NCBI GenBank assembly: GCA_948567375.1
Contig: OX419758.1
Location: 17,737,001-17,801,000, forward strand
Origin: Lunularia cruciata
Lineage: Eukaryota > Streptophyta > Marchantiopsida > Lunulariales > Lunulariaceae
Direction of reading: 5' to 3'
DNA length: 64,000 nucleotides
The position numbers were made by a program, and so were the translations under genes. Positions 46,028 through 57,742 of this stretch are shown here, one piece after another. A model generated the notes under the pieces. It did no database searches. It was not told where the DNA came from and saw nothing but the letters and a program-made list of their open reading frames with translations. Numbering within the stretch: position 1 is the stretch's first letter; each line of letters begins with the position of its first letter.

Positions 46028-48000
46028 GATCAAAGAAATCAAAGAACGCGATAACGAGCACGGCTATAGTCTAACAAAACAGTGAAATCGATGGTAAATC
46101 TTGAGAGTTGAAAATATTCATTTATAAAAATCAACTACCTTCAAAGCAGTTAAATTATATACCGTAATATAGAGTGCAGAAGAATGCACATAACTCATGA
46201 GATTAGAAACTTCTGTATAACTAGTAATTTTCAGTTTTCAGTCATCTCTCATCCAACTTTAGTCGTATCAATAGGTGTAATCTTAACTTAATTCCATATA
46301 ATTATGAGTACCTAGACATTCATATTTTTTAGGTTTTTGATATAATAATCTATGTATAAGGATATAGCGGACAGAATATGAATTTATTGAAATACAGAAC
46401 TTAAAAAAAAATTTCTTTCCTTATGTTACTTATATTAATAATCATATTTCAAATTATATTTATAAACTAGACTTGAAGGATATATTATAATGTGTATCAG
46501 GAATATTTGAATTTCATTTTCTAAAGTTAGGTTTTTTGTCTAAAACTAGGTTTGTCTTGGTTTTTATAATATGGGATCTAATATTTACATATTGTATTAA
46601 ATCTACACTCCAATCGATGGACGTTTTATTACTTTCTAGAAATTAAATTTATTTTAGTTTGGGAATTAATCTTAGAATTAATTTTATCACATCTTTTTAG
46701 TCTAAGATTTCTAGTGGTATATTTGTCTTTTATATTTAGATTCTTGACTTAACCAGGATAATGTTTAGGAATTAAATATAACTGTAACTGAGTATTTTGA
46801 ACTAAATTCAACCTTCCCTATTGTACTTGTGAGAGGAAGGGGACCAAACATTTGTTTATAAAATAAATCTAGAATATTTTATCTTTATGCTAAGTTATTT
46901 ATTGATTATATATATTCATATATAATAAATAAATAACCATTAGAAAATATATATCAATATCCTAAATATTTTTAGGAGAGTTCGAACTACATTTACCAGA
47001 ACCATATTTAGAGTCTCAGTTTGGGGCATAACTAGGCTTCCAAAGACCGTCCACAAAGGTACTCCAAGCCACTAAACCTCATCTCTACTTTCATTCTAAA
47101 TCTATTACGTTTTAGTCGGGCAATAGTAAAAGGATTTATTATTCTAATCAAGGCAGTGATGAAGCATACAACTATAGACTGTTCTCTTCATTATAAAATT
47201 TGTCTATCTAAATTTCTCCAGACTGTTTTTCCTTTTTAAAAACTAATTTATCTACATTTATTATTTTTGTCTATACAGTGCTCAAAGTCATGAAATAAAT
47301 CTCAATGTATCTAAAGTCATTAAATAAAGAGAAAATCTAACTTTTTAATCAATGATAAACATGCTATTTTAAGTTTTATATTCTCATATATATAATTTTT
47401 TTTTCTACTTTCATGTGCCTCGGGTTAAATTCTACCATTGGCCAAAGGAGTTTATGTGGTGTTTTTGATACTTACTGCATATTACTTGACATTCATTACT
47501 GTTGGGTCTATGTTATGCAACAGGGGATGAATTAGAATTAAAAAATATTGGTTAATATTATAATTTTCATTTAAGAAATTTATAAATCTCACCTGGCAAT
47601 TAATCAAATTATATAACAAATAAAAATATCAGCTAACTACTCCAAATAATTTTTAACGTTCTTACTACATTCTTTGTTTACTCAAAGAATCAACTACAAT
47701 TTTACTGCTATCAAAGAATGAACTACTTACTTATATTTGATACAATTATTCTTTTCAATATTCTAACAATTAGACCCGTCTTCGACAAGAACGAGATTAA
47801 TTCAAGCATTTGCCGTGGTTTAACGGTCCCTTATAAAGTGGGCCTCAATTATTGAAGACAGAGACAATAATATTAACCAGGTAACTTAGCTGGGCTTCTA
47901 ACGAACGATAAACACACAGGCTCCTCTCCGCTAAAATGGGGGAGACAGAATTGGACACATCACGTGATAACCCGGATCAGTTTCACACACGGCCAATCTA
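46028..48000. other. AT-rich intergenic DNA
   Basis: No gene or clear repeat. Composition changes sharply to GC-richer sequence near 47950, marking the promoter region of the next gene. Confidence 0.5.
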
Positions 48001-48015
48001 GTCGTATGGGAATCT

Positions 48016-48042
48016 TTTCCCGCCAGTTCGATTCTTCCCGCC
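48016..48042 (+). promoter_or_regulatory. Paired E2F-like sites upstream of the ATXR5/6 gene
   Basis: TTTCCCGCC (48016-48024) fits the E2F consensus TTTSSCGC exactly; CTTCCCGCC (48034-48042) is one base off. They are 18 bp apart, in the same orientation, about 1 kb before the ATG. Arabidopsis ATXR5 and ATXR6 are known cell-cycle-regulated genes, so replication-phase control is a reasonable inference. Confidence 0.55.
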
Positions 48043-49013
48043 AACAAAGAGTACGCGAAAGCTCCCGCAAACTCGTTCTGTAATGCCCCTCCCTATTCCA
48101 CCGTCCCCGGTGACTGCACCGTAGCCGACCGTCGGGGCTGTCACTCTCAGTGATACCGTTGCCTTTGACCACGCCCTCGTACACAGCTTCATTTCTCCTC
48201 TCTGATTCCTCCATCTCCTTCCCCGATGGAGACGAATATCTCCTTTCGGAATGGAGAAGAAATTGGTTGCGACTCTCTCCTGCTTTAGAGCTCGCGTTTG
48301 ATACGATCGTCTCCTATTCCGGGAGGGGAGAAATCCTGCTGCAAGTCTTGCTGCAGGCCGCTGCTGCGCCTTCGCCTCTGTGAGTAGGCGCTTACTGTAC
48401 TCAATTTTTCCTTCTTCCTTCTTCCTTTCTTGAATCCAGTCGTATGGGTGAGTGAGTGATTGCCTTGCAGAATATTTCTCCGTCCAAGTCCAAGATTTGG
48501 AATTATGTTCTCTCATTTGGGAGTGCTGTGATTTTTAATTTTGGGGTCGTGGTCTTTCTTGAATTCCAACGTGGTTGATTGGGTTTTGACGTTTGAGATT
48601 CTTTACTTAGTTCAGCACGGGACGAATGTGTGTCTTTCATGTCTTTGAATCTGTTGTAAGTTGTTGGGTGCTCCCCAGTGGGTGCTTTTCATCCACTTGT
48701 GTCGCTGAATTTCTTCCTCCGGGACCTGGTTGCTCTGATAATATTTGGCTGGATACAAGTCGTCGGTCTTGACAGTCCCATTCATCCAATAAGGCTTCAA
48801 TATTCTCTAGGGATGACTAAAACAATGAGGATTTTACCAGAGATCTGGGTGACTGGGCCTTGGTTTAGAACAGAGTACAGAATTCCCAATGGCGCCAGCA
48901 GAGTGCTTGGATCTTGGCCTGAGTTTGTTAGGTAATCTGATAAGCTACTCTGTGGGGTTGAACTATCCGGCAGCAGCCGCAGGTGGGACTGACTTTACAA
49001 TACTTAGACCGAG

Positions 49014-51163
49014 ATGGGTAGGACCAAGCGGAGAAAACTGGAATCAATACTTGAAAGACATGAGGATCAAAACTGCAACCCCAAGGCGGAAGAGCAGAGA
49101 ACATTTGGCAAGGAGGTACAGTTTTGGAAGGAGAACTGTAACTCCAAACTGGCAGGAAAACGAGCTGCTCTAAAGCTCTCAGCTGGTGGATGTGGCGGAG
49201 TGAAAGCCCTGGCTGAAAAAGACCACAATTTGGGTGCACAGCCTCACTCAGTCGCTGAGGAGGAAGTCGATAAGTACTCTGAGCACCGCTGTGGGACTTG
49301 TGGAATTGGTGACAACGATGGGGAGATGATTCTTTGCGACAGGTGTGACGCTGGTTACCATATTTATTGCCTTCGACCCATTGTGATTGCTGTCCCAGCT
49401 GAGGATTGGTACTGCCCGTCATGCTCGACTCCACCAACCATTCTTGGTAATGCTTCTCACATTTTCTCTTCCTCAATTCAGCCTTTCAGGTCCGCTTTCT
49501 GATGTGCCAACCTTTTTCTTTTCATTCTAACTCTTCTCTATGTCTTGCACAGAGTTCCCGAAGGTTCAGACCAAGATTGTTGACTTCTTTAAGATTGAAA
49601 AATTCTCGAGTGTGCCGGAGACCAAAAGGCGCAGGAGAAATAGTGGGGTCCTCACCACGCACAAGCGCAGTAGAAAATTAGTGACACATACCCCCAGTAA
49701 TGACCAAGATAGATTACTCGAACAAATGAGATCACTTGCCACGGCCTTGACCACTTTCAACATTGTGTACAGCGATGAATTAACATACCCACCAGGCTGT
49801 GCATCGAGAGAATGCAACCGGCCCGAGTTAGAAGTTGGGGGAATGCAGGTTAGTTATCTTGCAGTATAACTTAAAAGGGAATGTGCGTTTGTTGCGGATA
49901 TACTAGTACCAGAAGACCTTTTGCAGGAGTCAACATCACTAAAAACTATCAGATTCTTACTTTGGGGTAAGGTATTACATGCGGACTGTCAATTGGAACG
50001 ACTTTGACATGCATGTGTGAGCTAGGTTCCAAACAGCTGACGCCAATCCTTTTTGTGTTTCTTTGTCCAGGAAATGAGCAAAGATGATAAGGCTGCTTAT
50101 GATCGCTTTAAGCGCATGTGGAAGGATGGGCATGTCGCTCCTCTTATGGTGAAGCATGATGCCCGAGAAGGGTATGATCTTCACCTTGTCCTTGAGGAGG
50201 TTGTCGTCGTCGTCGTCGTCGTCGTTGTTGTTGTTGTTGTTGAAGTTGGTCTGCCGATTATTTATTCGTTCTGACGGATTAACGTGAAGACATTAGTATG
50301 ACATTAGTATCTGAAATGAAGAAACTTCGATGTCAAGCACCCAAGTTAGCCGTATGACAGTAGTCAGTGGTTAGAAGAATTCTCAGCGTTCCGTGAGGAG
50401 AGTTTTTATAGTTAAGTCGGGCCCGCTTGTTATGCTACCTGTCTGGTTTACTGGGGACACACTGCGCTGTTTAAGTGTAGAGCAACTGTGTCACGGTAAA
50501 CGGTCAGCTGCAGAATGGTGCTCATGAATGGAACATTTGCTTTACAGGTTCGTTGTGGAAGCGGATTCTCCCATAAAAGATATGACGATTGTTGCAGAGT
50601 ACACTGGCGATGTCGACTTCATGATGAACCGGTGCGATGATGCAGGGAACAGCATCATGGGTCTGCTTTTCACCCAGGATCCTTCCAAGGAGTTGGTGAT
50701 TTGCCCAGACAAGAGAGGAAATATTGCTCGTTTTGTCTCTGGCATCAACAACCATACCAGGTACGAGGATCTGCTTTCCAATTATGACGTATGCTTTGCA
50801 CTCGAGAATGCTTGACAGGCATTTGCATGTGCGAGACCGGTATTATGAATCTACACCATCTGCTCCTAGATGATCCCAATATTCTTACCAATAGTCTTGT
50901 ATGTTCTTTCCTATTACACGCTTGTGAAAGCTCTAGCCTGGCTCTTACCTCTGATTTGTGTTATGACCCGAGTGTTGTAATACTTCTATTGTTATGGCTA
51001 CAGGGAGGGGAAGAAAAAGCAAAACTTAAGGTGTGTAAGGTTCAATGTAGAGGGTGAAGCTCGAGTCCTGCTGATTGCCATTCGGGATATCCCCAAGGGT
51101 GAGCGATTGTATTATGATTACAACGCCTACATGTCTGAGTACCCAACAAAGCACTTCGTATAG
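49014..51163 (+). CDS. ATXR6: ATXR5/6-type histone H3 lysine-27 monomethyltransferase (PHD + SET)
   Basis: Five exons read through cleanly: 49014-49446, 49553-49848, 50071-50171, 50548-50760 and 51004-51163, all with GT/AG introns, giving 400 residues. The PHD finger spans 92-138 (Cys93, 96, 108, 111, His116, Cys119, 134, 137). A PCNA-interacting motif, QTKIVDFF, is at 150-157. A basic segment (KRRRRN) follows. The SET domain occupies 278-394 with GINNHT, RDIPKGERLYYDYN and the family-specific ending EYPTKHFV. Family members bind unmodified H3K4 through the PHD finger, are held at forks by PCNA, and place H3K27me1 on replication-coupled H3.1 in heterochromatin. An in-frame TAG directly precedes the ATG. 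A 5' UTR intron (donor near 48379, acceptor near 49003) is possible. The C-terminus is intact. The symbol is by family; the product could equally be the single ancestor of ATXR5 and ATXR6. Confidence 0.93.
50203..50242 (+). repeat. (GTC)n(GTT)n trinucleotide repeat in an ATXR5/6 intron
   Basis: About seven GTC units followed by about six GTT units, starting some 30 bp after the donor site of intron 3. Confidence 0.9.
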
Positions 51164-53279
51164 CTGGATTGCGTTAACCGATGTCTTCTTGAGCAGCAAA
51201 TACACACACAGGCGAATGCAGCACTGAAAGCAATGTTGGGAACACCGTAGAGTGCATCTGCACTGACATCTGCCAATACAGGTAGAGATTACCTCTACTC
51301 ATTGTGGGCCATCTCTTATTAGTCAGTCTCAGAACGTGCTGAGGTGAAAGAAGAAAGCCACATAATTTTGTTAGATTTAGAGTTCGCAACCAAACCCTGA
51401 GTTTACACCTGGATTAAGCGATGAGAGGTGGTAGCGGGTAGCTCAAGGAAGAGCAATCACGCTTAGTGGTAGTCACACGACTCACGGAGGGGTGGAAAAT
51501 TTGTATCATTCGTTTACACGCAAGAGCAATCAAGCTTAGTGGTAGTCACAACGGAAGCGTGGAAAAATTTGTATCATGTTGTATCATTTATTTATACAAA
51601 ACGAACTGACATCATTCACGGACTGGAGTGATCCCGTTGATATGAACTCATGCGCTCCCAGTACCGGTGTGACGTGTAACAGTTCATAATTTATCCCGGT
51701 GTATACATCTCCAGCGCCATGTCGAATCAATGTATCAACATCGACATCATATCCTTACTTCGTTTAACTTTGTATTGCTAGATTCATTCCCCTCGAGTCA
51801 CGTCATATCGATTTGCACACATTCATGCTTGCATTTCATATGCACTTCATATTCAGGTAACGGGGGTTCTGGATCCGACGTTCCTCGAACGGCTTCTGCT
51901 CTCATTTCTTATCTATCAACATCTACTTTCCCTGCAGCGGAAGCCTCACCGATGAATGCCCAGATACACGACTCTATAGTAAATAGCCAATTTTATAAAA
52001 TGTTATGTGCCAAATTTTCAATCTTCAACCAGGATAAACATTATTTTAGGACGCCATAGACGTAGACTGGAGCTTGAGCGATCCACCACTAGTGGGCTGA
52101 CAGGCACAGCGATCTCACGCCGAATGGTGAAAGAGAAAGTTACTTGAAGAACAATTTTGCAATGTGTCGCAAACTCCCATTATCGACGGCCGGGTATAAA
52201 GGGTACTCCCCAAATACGATTATACTTGTCTTATTCGACGAAACATAAAGCCACAGCTCCCTACTGCTAGATAGGTCTGACAGTGGAGGTCCCTTGGAGC
52301 TGCCCGATCGTTAAACCATCAGCATGTAAACGAGCGAGGTGCAGTAGCCTTAGAGTGATTGAACTGGGTTCACAGAGGGCAGGTAACATGCATCTGCAAT
52401 AAGGAACAACACTTCACACTACATTTCATCGAATGAAGCAAATCCAAAGTACTGCACAGTACTCTTGCTGAACGTGTTGAATACATCGCTTTGTAAGTTC
52501 GGTGTCAATTTTACATAGTTTGCACACTGTAGGACGAACATTGTGGAGCAGATTGCAGAAAACGTAATACAAGTGTGGTTTCCTCTAAAGGACGCACTCC
52601 TCGAAAACCTCATGTGCATACCATACCGATAGTCGTATGCAATGATTTACAACGGGCTCCAAACAGAAAGAAAAGCCCCGCACAATGATGTTTCTCATCT
52701 AATGCGGTGGCTGTTGCATCAGGATAACCATTTGTTGAATCCCGAACAGAACGCATACATATGTCCGACATGTCTGCTTGCGAGACTGCTTACTTCATGA
52801 AAGTGAAAGAGAGTAGACAATCATTTACCTACGGAAGGGTAACAAAACAAAAGAAGTTTGTGCATGCATCAGGCATTAAATGTGCACTAATATGATTCCA
52901 ATTCAGTGGTATAAGTCCATTTGCTTCTTGTATGCTACGAAGATATAAGTACAGGCCACAATTCTTATATATACATCTACTCGTTATCTCTGCTAGAAAT
53001 GCAAGAGAAAAGTTCATGGGCAGAGAGTGAGAAACGTCTAAATGGCAGTCTGGCTGTACGAGGCAAATCTGGCTATACACCGTTACTACTGTCTATCAGC
53101 AACTATTCAACTAATTACAAGGTTAGGCAAGAATCTATACGTCCTAAACGATCGAGAGGTCAGCAAAGACAGCATCCCACACCATAAGATCGCACACGGG
53201 CGTCGTCCATTTCTACTAGCACTTGATAAACATTCACCGTATTTCTACCAGGAAAAGTATGCAAATGTTGAACATCTTC
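51164..53279. other. Convergent intergenic region between ATXR5/6 and the C2 gene
   Basis: It should contain the 3' UTRs of both flanking genes. Two copies of caagcttagtggtagtcacac-type sequence lie near 51455-51480 and 51530-51555, a small local duplication. No further gene is supported. Confidence 0.5.
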
Positions 53280-54119
53280 TCAGGTGAGAATATCACCCAA
53301 AATAAGGCCTCCGAGCGCTCCTCCCAGAAGCCCTAGGAGTAAGCCCCCTCCATTCGATCTTTCTGCTCGAGGAGGCTGAACATATGAATAAGGCACTTGC
53401 TGGTACATAGTAGTCTGGTTGGGAGGGGCAGGGTATGGAAACGCGCTTGAATAGCCCTGGTATGCTGGAGGATACGCATATGGAATAATCCCAGATGATC
53501 CAGATGACCCTGAAGAACCTGAACCGGAATGTGAAGAATCAGCTGATATAGAGGGGTATCCAGTAGCAGTTGCACCATTCCTGTGAGCTTCATAATAAGT
53601 AGGAGTTACAGAATACGGATCTCCCACAGGAATCCCCATCACAGGCTCCATACTCTTATCCACAGAGTTATTTAGGGCAGGGACCATGGCTCCTCCCCTT
53701 CCTTGACTTCCAGCATCTCCAACCACTTTCATGGACAGCCTTACGACACCCTGAGCTCTTCCAGACGGCCTCTGCAATTGCAACGTCACCAGGGCAGGCT
53801 CTGCACTAATTGAAGTCAATCTATAAATCTCCTGGAGTGAAAGCCGTGCCACCCCTACCAACTTGTCCCCCCAATTTGCCTCACTAAAAATCTCCACTGT
53901 CAAATACGAGGCTGGATAGTACTGAATGTAATTCCCCAGGGGCAGAGTTACAGTGTCATTCCACACGGGGCTCCTCCCAGCCTTGTGCACCACTCTCGTC
54001 GACCGCTTCATCGACCTCTCCACCCATGCAACCGCGTAGAGATCCATTTTACCAAACGTGCTGACATTTTTCAAATCCTCCGCGGCCATAATCGTCAATT
54101 CCAGCGCCGCAGGAGCCAT
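53280..54119 (-). CDS. SRC2-like C2-domain protein
   Basis: Single exon, 279 residues from the ATG at 54119. A C2 domain fills about 3-125: LELTIMAAEDLKNVSTFGKMDLYAVAW pattern, then SPVWNDTVTLPL and YLTVEIFSEANWGDKLVG. Asp26 and Asp55 stand at calcium-loop positions, but the remaining loop acids are poorly conserved. The C-terminal half is low-complexity (Ser/Gly near 195-215, then Pro/Tyr/Gln-rich) and ends with the hydrophobic glycine-rich tail typical of SRC2 proteins (LLLGLLGGALGGLILGDIL). Plant SRC2 proteins are cold-regulated and linked to the ER, vacuole and plasma membrane; SRC2 also binds RBOHF. The tail probably inserts into or bends against a membrane. The function here is inferred from that family. 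Confidence 0.88.
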   Translation of the reverse strand: MAPAALELTIMAAEDLKNVSTFGKMDLYAVAWVERSMKRSTRVVHKAGRSPVWNDTVTLPLGNYIQYYPASYLTVEIFSEANWGDKLVGVARLSLQEIYRLTSISAEPALVTLQLQRPSGRAQGVVRLSMKVVGDAGSQGRGGAMVPALNNSVDKSMEPVMGIPVGDPYSVTPTYYEAHRNGATATGYPSISADSSHSGSGSSGSSGSSGIIPYAYPPAYQGYSSAFPYPAPPNQTTMYQQVPYSYVQPPRAERSNGGGLLLGLLGGALGGLILGDILT

Positions 54120-54855
54120 TTCTGCCACAACCCGCAAATTCTCCTCAGTCAATTTCCTCTCTACTCCGCCACTGACAATAACCTACGCGGCAGATCTTCT
54201 TTTTCCCTACGAGTTTCCGACTAGAAATTGATCGTATGTTTGTGAATTTTATCTCGCCAGAAGCTGCAGGGATTTGACAATCGGCTTCAGACCACTAAAT
54301 TGAAGAGATTCAATCGATTGACCTCTCGATTGGTGTGTCGAATTGTTGCATCAATCAATCGAAGTAAATCTGCCGCCCCCTCCTCCCCTCGGTTCCCTCG
54401 TTGTGTCCGGAACTTCCCAAGCTTTCCTTTGGCTACTGCTGCTACTCGCGAAGGTGACTTACCCCGATGATTAGCTAGCTAACTTCGATTTGGTTTCTGA
54501 CCTTGGGTTTCCGTCAACCGAAGGTCCGTGGCGTCGTTGTCAACCACGCGGCATCATTGACTGTTCTGATTGTTCGTGCTTCGCCGGGCGGTAAGGAGGC
54601 ACTGACTGGCGGCGTCTGTAACGCTTTGCCGGAAGGCGTGTTGCGGCTGCCGGGCTTCTCTATCTGCCCGTTACGCGCGTCCGTCAACGGTCGGATGTTG
54701 TGTACTGTTGCTCCTCTTTCAATTCTGCGGGATTACGAAGTGATTTGTGTGGAGATTATAGCATTGACAAAGTGATGATAAGAGAGGGGATAGCAGTCTA
54801 CAATTTAGTATTTCTAATTTGTGAGTTTTAAAAGTTATTGTTATGTAGAGAAAAG

Positions 54856-54857
<2 letters not shown>

Positions 54858-54886
<29 letters not shown>

Positions 54887-54900
54887 TAATATAATATAAT
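54858..54900 (+). repeat. (TAA)n/(ATAAT)n microsatellite
   Basis: About nine TAA units followed by taatataatataatataat. Confidence 0.9.
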
Positions 54901-55674
54901 AGCTATAGAAGCCATAAGGTTTTATAAAGATACAAAAGAAAATATCCATTTTACCTGCTAAGATTGGCCCTCGAAACATGATTCCTTCAAATCAAACAAG
55001 AGGGCATCCATAAGAGTGCAAATTTCAACTTTCATTCAATTTCGAGGATTATTAAAGGAAGCCGAAGGTATCCATTAGGACTTGACCTAATGGTCCGTAT
55101 ATATAGATATTTATCTCATCATGAACTATCTCAACAAGACCTTCAGGGCTTACTGCTTTTGGTGTTTCAAGTTTAGATAGTTTACTTTCAAGTTTACTGC
55201 TTTTGGTGTTTAATAGTGAGTGAAGATTTCCTTAGACGGAACTTTCAAACTATGCTAAAGATACAAAGATCGGACTCTTAAACCCATAAACGTAAACGTT
55301 AAGAAACGTTAAGAAATGTAAAGAAAGAAATTCCCATCATTCAAGATAAACGCCACAAGCGTGATCTTTAACTTACATATACAACCTCTTTGTCAACTAT
55401 TCTTGACTGGAGGACAAATATGTTCGGAAGAAATCGAACATTCAATGAGGTTTAGACGCAGTCAGTCACGCAAGCAGATTATCTAGTGATTGAAAAGACA
55501 TGCCAGAAATGCACACGTATATCAAGCTACCAATCCAAAACCAATGTCCAGATAGATTGCAGCTGTAGGTCTTGGTAGGAAATGGACTTCTCCATATAAG
55601 TCCACTCCTATGAGTAGCCTTGTCGTCATTGTAAACGAGGTCTAGGAATGAATACCTCGACATTGAGAGCTCTC

Positions 55675-55756
55675 ACTTCGTTGGACTGTAGAAGAGAGAA
55701 GAGCGACCGCGTAGAAAACACGAAGGATGGGATGGGACTTCGTTGGACTGTAGAAG
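55675..55756 (+). repeat. 42-bp GCGACCGCG element between 20-bp direct repeats
   Basis: acttcgttggactgtagaag occurs at 55675-55694 and again at 55737-55756. Between them lie 42 bp containing gagcgaccgcgtagaaaaca and cgaaggatggga, the same sequence as the copy at 21421-21456. The layout reads as an insertion with a long target duplication, or as a 62-bp partial tandem duplication. Confidence 0.75.
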
Positions 55757-57742
55757 GGGTATCTGAAAGGCTTCGACCCTCGTCGAAGACGCTAGTTGCA
55801 GAACCATGGTTGCCTCTGGTTAACCTGACTTTGCGACCACGGTTACACTGACTTTCTTTAGTTAGCAGTCCCACCAGGATGACTTCATAGATCCTTCTAG
55901 TGTTTTTGTTCTGAAAGGAAACTTCACGAGAAGAGTGGTCTGATTAGTTAACAATCATTTGCTGCGTGTGCTCATGTTATTTGGAGAATATACTTAATGA
56001 TGTAGTCAATGTTCACTGGAGGAGAAAGAACTTGGAAGTTCTTCCTAACAAATATCCGTGGGTACTGCACACACAATCTGCTCCAAATACTTCTGTGTAG
56101 ATTCTTTCATATCGTGTTTCTTTTGGTATGCAGTTTACAGTTTTATACTCCCCACGTGATATCAAAGTGGAGCAGCCTCCATGCTGTTTCCCGTTTATTA
56201 CGACATTAGAATTTGATCGCTTCTATCGTCATAATATACAAGCGAGATGAACTCAAGAGTTGATGGAATTACTTTCGACAGTGACCTTCTACGGATCTCA
56301 TTAATGGAACCTTCGCTATAATCTTTGGGTTCCAAACATGTTGATTGTCTGGTACGTCCATTCATAGAACCTCAGAGAAATGGCCCTCATCGAGATCCTT
56401 CATCCTCTCCTCTAGTGAAGGGATTTCGTACAGGACAAGGATCCTACCGGATCCTGAGCTCATGTGCGCAACTGTCTCCACATTTCGTCGACAAAGATCT
56501 CGCAAAGATGCGCATCGTTGACGCCTACAGCTATTAGTCTCCGCTCCAAAAATGTGTGACATTGACTAAGCCTATGCATCAGATCTTTAATGTCAGAGTT
56601 TAAAATAGGCAGTCCTGGAGATTGTCGTAATTGTCGGTAGATGGATTTACTTTCCGGGCGTAGGGCGTAGTCATCCTATGGGTACGAAACCTGTTGTTAA
56701 CAACCGAGTACCATACAAGAGCACAGAGGTAACGCATATGTACCCTCAATGACAAGGAGCAGCGGACCAAGACCAAGGCAGAGAAGAGCAAGCAATTAGA
56801 CCCAAAATGTGTCTCGTAATTCTGGTTTAACGTGTCAGGCTCTTGCTTGCCTGTTTAGGGCTAATAAATGATTATTACGATAATCTACTACAGGTGATTG
56901 AATTCCTAATTCTGGGAATACAGCAGACAATTCTCAACAGCTCGAGTTCCTCCTATGTGAACGACCTGTGATCAACCTAAATCCATGCTTGTATAAAGGA
57001 CAGGCAACAAATCAAACGAGATAATCCTGAAATACTAGTTATCATCTGAGACAGGCACATGCTGTCATGACTATACGTAAGACTGATGGTCAAAACATTT
57101 TTCAACACAAAACTTTAGGGGCTATGAAGTTAAATCAGGTGTTGAAACACTTGGGAGGTCTGTCTTAATGCTTAAGTCCAACTTCCGGGCAACAACGCCT
57201 GGAGGTCTGAGTCCACACCTCGAGTTAAGTATGCGAACTCAGGAACGGTCGAATACATGTTCCTCGTAAGATCCATTCCAGGAACGCCATCACAAGCAAA
57301 TTAGTTGCGCAAGGAATTTAGGCGGGCTGCACATGTCTATCTTTACAGCAGGTGACATGACACCCCAATTAAATTCCGAAGTACGTACTCCACGTACAAA
57401 TCTGTGACCTGCTGTAAGTAAAATGATATAAGATTCATACGACAAGGAGATGAGGCAAGCAGGCGAGTAGACTCAAGTATCTATATAGCTATATACGGTG
57501 CCACGACAGTCAACATGGCTCCGACATCCATCTATGTAACTTGTCCTGAGACAACAGAAAAGGAACAGAATTGCACCTCTGTTCAAAATTGGTTATGCTC
57601 AATTATATTACACAAAGCACACTTTCCTTCGACAGAGCAAGCTAGACCTTGGAGGTAAAAATTTGAACTTGCATCTGAGTTATCTTAGATACTTTACAGT
57701 GACTTGGTCACCAGAAGACAACAAAAGCTGCTGAGTTACCCA

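Larger units (their letters stand above)
54120..57742. other. Intergenic region between C2 gene and MYBBP1A-like gene
   Basis: The right-hand side of 54119 is the promoter of the C2 gene; it is GC-richer up to about 54750. A (TAA)n-type microsatellite lies at 54858-54900. The GCGACCGCG element sits at 55695-55736. Short frames on both strands show no domain. The last few hundred bases before 57743 are the likely 3' UTR of the MYBBP1A-like gene. Confidence 0.5.

Noticed and set aside
47998-48516. 172-codon minus-strand open frame upstream of ATXR5/6
   Set aside because: It is Arg/Lys-rich with no domain and lies antisense to the GC-rich promoter/5' UTR of the plus-strand gene, where long chance frames are common.
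48889-49173. Alternative plus-frame start overlapping ATXR5/6 exon 1
   Set aside because: The frame differs from the PHD/SET reading frame and yields no recognisable domain.
54503-54775. 90-codon plus-strand frame upstream of the C2 gene
   Set aside because: It begins at a non-ATG codon, lies in the GC-rich divergent promoter side of the C2 gene and has no domain.
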